This document shows, piece by piece, positions 62,021 to 64,000 of a stretch of DNA of 64,000 nt (positions are counted from its first letter, which is position 1; every line of letters starts with the position of its first letter). Below the pieces are notes generated by a model. That model was given only the letters and a program-made list of their open reading frames with translations. It was not told where the DNA came from and did no database searches. Position numbers and translations under genes: made by a program. The stretch comes from an uncultured Brachyspira sp. (GTDB lineage Bacteria > Spirochaetota > Brachyspiria > Brachyspirales > Brachyspiraceae): positions 1-64,000 of the forward strand of contig NZ_CASEGO010000002.1 of the NCBI RefSeq assembly GCF_949287625.1. The letters are read 5' to 3'.

Positions 62021-63142
62021 ATGAATAAAAATAATATTGGGTATATATTTTTTATAGCTTTTATATTTTTATCTATATTTATAATGTATAAACTTCTAAA
62101 ACCATTCGGCATGATTATATTTTTTGCTGTAGTTTTTTATGTAGTATTAAATCCATTATTTATAAAAGCTATGGGAAAAAACTACAAGAAAAAAGATAAA
62201 TTATCCACTATTAAAAGAAATACTCTAGCATTGCTTTTTTCTCTTACATCTTTAATTATATTTTTAGTTCCTACTAGTATATTGGCATACACTATAATAG
62301 TTCAGCTTATAGATATATCAAATATAGGAATAAAATATTTTATGAATCTTGATGTTAATGAAGTTTTAAGAAACTCCAATATAAACAATTTCTTAAAAAC
62401 TCTTCCTATAGATGTGTCTATGGAAACTATATTAAAAAGAATACAAGACTCATCACTTTCTAATTTAACATTTATAAGTTCATATTTAACACAGAATGTT
62501 GCAAGTTTATTAAAAAGCACAGGCGGATTTGTAAGTTCATTTATATTTATGATGTTCTCATTATTCTTTTTCTTTATAGACGGAGAATATTTAGTAGAAC
62601 AGGTAAGAACATTAGTACCTATAGATGGAAAATATCTTGACAGACTCATAAAGCAGGTATCTGAAGGTATTAAAGGTATTGTATTCGGGAATTTATTTAC
62701 TGGATTATTTCAGGGAATTTGTGCCTTTATAGTATATAGTGTATTTGGAGTTGCCAATTCATTTACATTTGCATTTCTTACTATAATAGCATCTTTTATG
62801 CCTATAATAGGAACTACTATAATATGGCTTCCTTTGGGTGTGCTATTTGTTATTAACGGACAATTGATAAAAGCTGTGATATTCGTTATTTGTTCTTGGT
62901 TTTTTATAACAATACCCGATAACTTTGTGCGTCCTCTTCTTCTTGGAAACAGAATAGAACTTCACCCATTATTTATTTTCTTTGCTATACTTGGAGGCGT
63001 TTTATTCTTCGGACTGTCTGGAATTATATTAGGACCTTTAACTTTTATACTGTTCTTTGAAATTATGAAAATATACAATGAAGAAAGAGCATTAGAAGCA
63101 AAAAAAGAAAAAATACTAAGAAGAAGAAAAAAAATATTGTAA
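62021..63142 (+). CDS. AI-2E family (UPF0118) transporter
   Basis: This 373-residue inner-membrane protein has seven to eight hydrophobic segments: two or three at the N terminus, a periplasmic helical stretch (about residues 100-145), and the conserved second half with GKYLDRLIKQVSEGIKGIVFG, FLTIIASFMPIIGTTIIWLP, NFVRPLLLGNRIELHPLFIFF and GLSGIILGPL. The family name comes from E. coli TqsA; other members are sodium/proton antiporters, so the substrate is open. A clear ribosome binding site (CGGAGA) precedes the start. It is 13 bases upstream of a GT9 gene. Confidence 0.88.
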   Translation: MNKNNIGYIFFIAFIFLSIFIMYKLLKPFGMIIFFAVVFYVVLNPLFIKAMGKNYKKKDKLSTIKRNTLALLFSLTSLIIFLVPTSILAYTIIVQLIDISNIGIKYFMNLDVNEVLRNSNINNFLKTLPIDVSMETILKRIQDSSLSNLTFISSYLTQNVASLLKSTGGFVSSFIFMMFSLFFFFIDGEYLVEQVRTLVPIDGKYLDRLIKQVSEGIKGIVFGNLFTGLFQGICAFIVYSVFGVANSFTFAFLTIIASFMPIIGTTIIWLPLGVLFVINGQLIKAVIFVICSWFFITIPDNFVRPLLLGNRIELHPLFIFFAILGGVLFFGLSGIILGPLTFILFFEIMKIYNEERALEAKKEKILRRRKKIL

Positions 63143-63155
63143 GAGTTAATAAAAA

Positions 63156-64000
63156 ATGATAAAAATATTAATTATAGGAATGAATTATATAGGAGATACT
63201 ATATTTATTACTCCGCTTATAAGAGCTGTAAAAAAGCATTATAAAGACTGTATAATTGATGTTGTAAACGGTGTAAAAGGAATTGATATATTAAAAGAAA
63301 ATCCTTATATAAATAATATAATAGTAAGAGATGATAATGTATTAGAATATATAAAAAAACAAAAATATGATATAGGTTTTACAGCTACAACAGCATTTTA
63401 CGGAGCTTCATTACTATATAAAGCTAAAATACCTGTAAGAGTTGGAGTAAATAGTGAATGCAGGGGATTTCTTCTCACTAAAAAAACATCTTGGAAAAAA
63501 CATAAAAGACATATTGTTGATACTATGCTCTCTATACTAAAGCCTCTTAATATAGATGATGACGGCATTAATACAGAAATATTTTTAAATGAAGAAGAAG
63601 ATAATTTCGGTATTAATAAAATGAAAGATTATAAAAATGCTTTGCTTGTACATGGAGGAGCTACTAGGATAAGCAAAAGATATGGTTATGAAAATTTTTC
63701 TAAACTTATAGAATTGTTCTATAAAGAAAAAAAAGTTCCTATAATATTAATAGGCTCTAAAGATGATATAAGTTTTGCTGATAATATGAAAAGCAAATTA
63801 GGAAATATAATTAAAGATGACTTTACAGGCAAATTGAATATAAGAGAGCTTATATCTGTAATAAAACATTCTTATGCTTTAATAGGAGGAGACAGTGCTC
63901 CGCTTCATATAGCTAATGCCTGCAATATATATTCTATAGGTATATTCGGAGATACTCTTCCAGCCATTTACGGAGCTAGAGGAAGTAAAGCATTTAATAT
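63156..64000 (+). CDS. Glycosyltransferase family 9 (heptosyltransferase-like), cut by the window end
   Basis: The open frame from the ATG at 63156 runs to the last base. The 281 visible residues begin MIKILIIGMNYIGDTIFITP, the usual GT9 N terminus, and continue with an RVGVNSECRGFLL segment, VHGGATRISKRYGYENFSKL, IILIGSKDDISFADNM and the nucleotide-sugar motif LIGGDSAPLHIANA. GT9 enzymes add heptose or related sugars to lipopolysaccharide cores. It follows the AI-2E-family permease by 13 bases. The C terminus (about 50-70 residues) lies outside the window. Confidence 0.87.
   Translation, partial: MIKILIIGMNYIGDTIFITPLIRAVKKHYKDCIIDVVNGVKGIDILKENPYINNIIVRDDNVLEYIKKQKYDIGFTATTAFYGASLLYKAKIPVRVGVNSECRGFLLTKKTSWKKHKRHIVDTMLSILKPLNIDDDGINTEIFLNEEEDNFGINKMKDYKNALLVHGGATRISKRYGYENFSKLIELFYKEKKVPIILIGSKDDISFADNMKSKLGNIIKDDFTGKLNIRELISVIKHSYALIGGDSAPLHIANACNIYSIGIFGDTLPAIYGARGSKAFN

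Overview
The window is very AT-rich, densely coded and mostly free of mobile elements. Protein families and base composition point to a spirochaete of the genus Brachyspira. The main clues are a Vsp39-like surface protein, a spirochaete-style Bat aerotolerance operon, FtsZ with a very long linker, BspA/DUF285 repeats, many TPR proteins and many lipoproteins. I see no rRNA, tRNA, CRISPR array, transposase or prophage gene. The genus call is inference from the sequence alone.

Layout. 0-9.5 kb: a DtxR-like regulator, lysA, a polysaccharide deacetylase, a zinc-ribbon protein, a metallophosphoesterase with a protein carrying a degenerate HPr-like domain, then a kelch mutarotase/sodium symporter pair. 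That pair is read from a consensus promoter overlapped by a perfect 38-bp palindrome, with a divergent Crp/Fnr regulator next to it. 9-14.4 kb: an Rrf2 regulator with a beta-propeller lipoprotein, a LOG-family protein, tandem YbjQ genes and an MnmA. 14.8-19.1 kb: batB-C-D-E. 19.3-23.5 kb: a ferredoxin, a FlgT-like lipoprotein, queH and a PP-loop thiouridylase-like enzyme. 23.5-28.9 kb: a division operon (ftsZ, TPR protein, coaE, SPOR protein). 29.2-30.4 kb: mtaB.

30.5-37.2 kb is the most accessory-looking part. It holds a SUKH-domain protein, a DUF285-repeat protein joined to a DUF4132-like domain, a TPR gene split by one in-frame stop codon, and a SUFU-domain protein. SUKH and SUFU are families often found as immunity proteins, so this is the best candidate for an undescribed multi-gene system, but its function is unknown. 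37.5-39.8 kb: an ABC importer without a binding protein but with two META-domain lipoproteins. 39.9-43.8 kb: znuA, znuC, a Vsp surface protein and znuB. 43.8-45.8 kb: a yedF/desulfurase/DUF3343 selenium-sulfur set. 45.8-50.2 kb: cvpA with two seven-TM-like receptors carrying divergent MCP signalling tips. 50.4-64 kb: MATE exporter, GT61, amidase, topA, dprA, TPR lipoprotein, AddA-like helicase-nuclease, AI-2E-family permease and a GT9 gene cut by the window end.

A dispersed noncoding repeat of about 230-330 bp sits at about 10.7, 13.0, 14.6 and 37.3 kb, with a decayed end near 22.3 kb. Its cores are strikingly GC-rich for this genome. Almost every recognisable end is an outward-facing TTGACA-N17-TATA promoter-like motif. 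Two copies (14.6 and 37.3 kb) align along most of their length in opposite orientation.
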